From Desulfobacterales bacterium (GTDB lineage Bacteria; Desulfobacterota; Desulfobacteria; Desulfobacterales; C00003060), in contig JAUWMM010000077.1 in the NCBI GenBank assembly GCA_030613145.1, positions 1 to 7,584 on the forward strand: 7,584 bases of DNA, given 5' to 3'. The notes beneath the pieces were generated by a model. It was not told the origin of the DNA. It saw only the letters and a program-made list of their open reading frames with translations, and did no database searches. Both the position numbers and the translations under genes were made by a program. This document shows positions 7,339-7,584 of the stretch, piece by piece; positions within the stretch are counted from its first letter, which is position 1; the number at the start of each line of letters is the position of its first letter.

Positions 7339-7584
7339 TCACTTCATTCCGTCGATTCGGGAGTTTACACCGAAATACGGCTCTAATTCCAATTTCCTGG
7401 GCCAATCTTTGTAGTAGCGCACCACGTGTGCCTTCAATTCATCCATCGCCTGAACCAAGGCCTTTTCCTTCTCCGTTCTCGGGCGGGATGCCGCTTCAGC
7501 CAGCCGAGCACCAATAGCCTCTTCAGCAAGTGTTAAGAGCTGACCCTCTTGAACCACAATACGGCCATTGACCATGACTGTGTG
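7339..7584 (-). CDS. Metal-dependent amidohydrolase (TrzA/ATZ/cytosine deaminase-like), C-terminal fragment
   Basis: On the minus strand the frame is open from the right window edge to TGA (complement of 7339-7341), giving 81 residues, so only the C-terminus is inside the window. It reads HTVMVNGRIVVQEGQLLTLA at the edge. This is the characteristic last beta-sandwich segment of amidohydrolase-superfamily proteins (V-x-V-N-G-R-x-V-x-x-G-x-L-L). A charged helix then follows, with a tail containing YYKDWP and EPYFGVNSRI that resembles cytosine-deaminase and chlorohydrolase relatives. The metal-binding His and Asp residues of the TIM barrel are outside the window, so activity and substrate cannot be judged. 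The apparent Met at 7575 is internal and should not be taken as the start. The gene points towards the transporter operon and so is not part of that transcript, but it may belong to the same pathway. Confidence 0.8.
   Translation of the reverse strand, partial: HTVMVNGRIVVQEGQLLTLAEEAIGARLAEAASRPRTEKEKALVQAMDELKAHVVRYYKDWPRKLELEPYFGVNSRIDGMK

Noticed and set aside
7308..7517. Plus-strand open frame starting GTG, with GAGGAG upstream
   Set aside because: It runs antisense to the conserved amidohydrolase C-terminus, the spacing from the purine tract is long, and the product has no recognisable features.

Overview
The window is a compact catabolic and uptake locus from a Gram-negative-type bacterium. 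The base composition looks close to even between G+C and A+T. The mix of a Tat-exported branched-chain-type solute-binding protein, a FAD-binding_2 dehydrogenase/reductase, an MmgE/PrpD enzyme and a TrzA/ATZ-like amidohydrolase is typical of metabolically versatile Proteobacteria or Desulfobacterota. I lean to Desulfobacterota from the style of the proteins, but the sequence alone does not prove it. There are no rRNA or tRNA genes, insertion sequences, phage genes or CRISPR arrays.

Layout: (1) 2-1129, plus strand, is the C-terminal part of a FAD-dependent oxidoreductase of the fumarate reductase / ketosteroid dehydrogenase superfamily, cut by the left window edge. (2) 1203-5833 is a complete five-gene HAAT (hydrophobic amino acid transporter family) ABC importer in the order binding protein, LivH-type permease, LivM-type permease, LivG-type ATPase, LivF-type ATPase. 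A perfect 11-bp stem-loop lies between the binding protein and the first permease, and the four membrane and ATPase genes overlap or nearly touch. (3) 5850-7208 is a complete MmgE/PrpD family gene 16 bases after livF, with a strong ribosome binding site. (4) 7209-7338 is a short convergent spacer. (5) 7339-7584, minus strand, is the C-terminal end of a metal-dependent amidohydrolase whose start lies beyond the right edge.

How the genes may work together (inference): the binding protein and Liv-type channel import a small carboxylated or amidic compound. The flavoprotein would add or remove hydrogen next to a carbonyl or carboxylate, and the MmgE/PrpD enzyme would carry out a dehydration, hydration, decarboxylation or epimerisation on the same polycarboxylate-like skeleton. 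The divergently placed amidohydrolase may hydrolyse an amide, amidine or deaminatable ring upstream in the same route. The actual substrate cannot be read from the sequence. Every gene belongs to a known family. The more unusual points are the asymmetric ATPase pair, the active-site variations in the MmgE/PrpD protein and flavoprotein, and the perfect hairpin.
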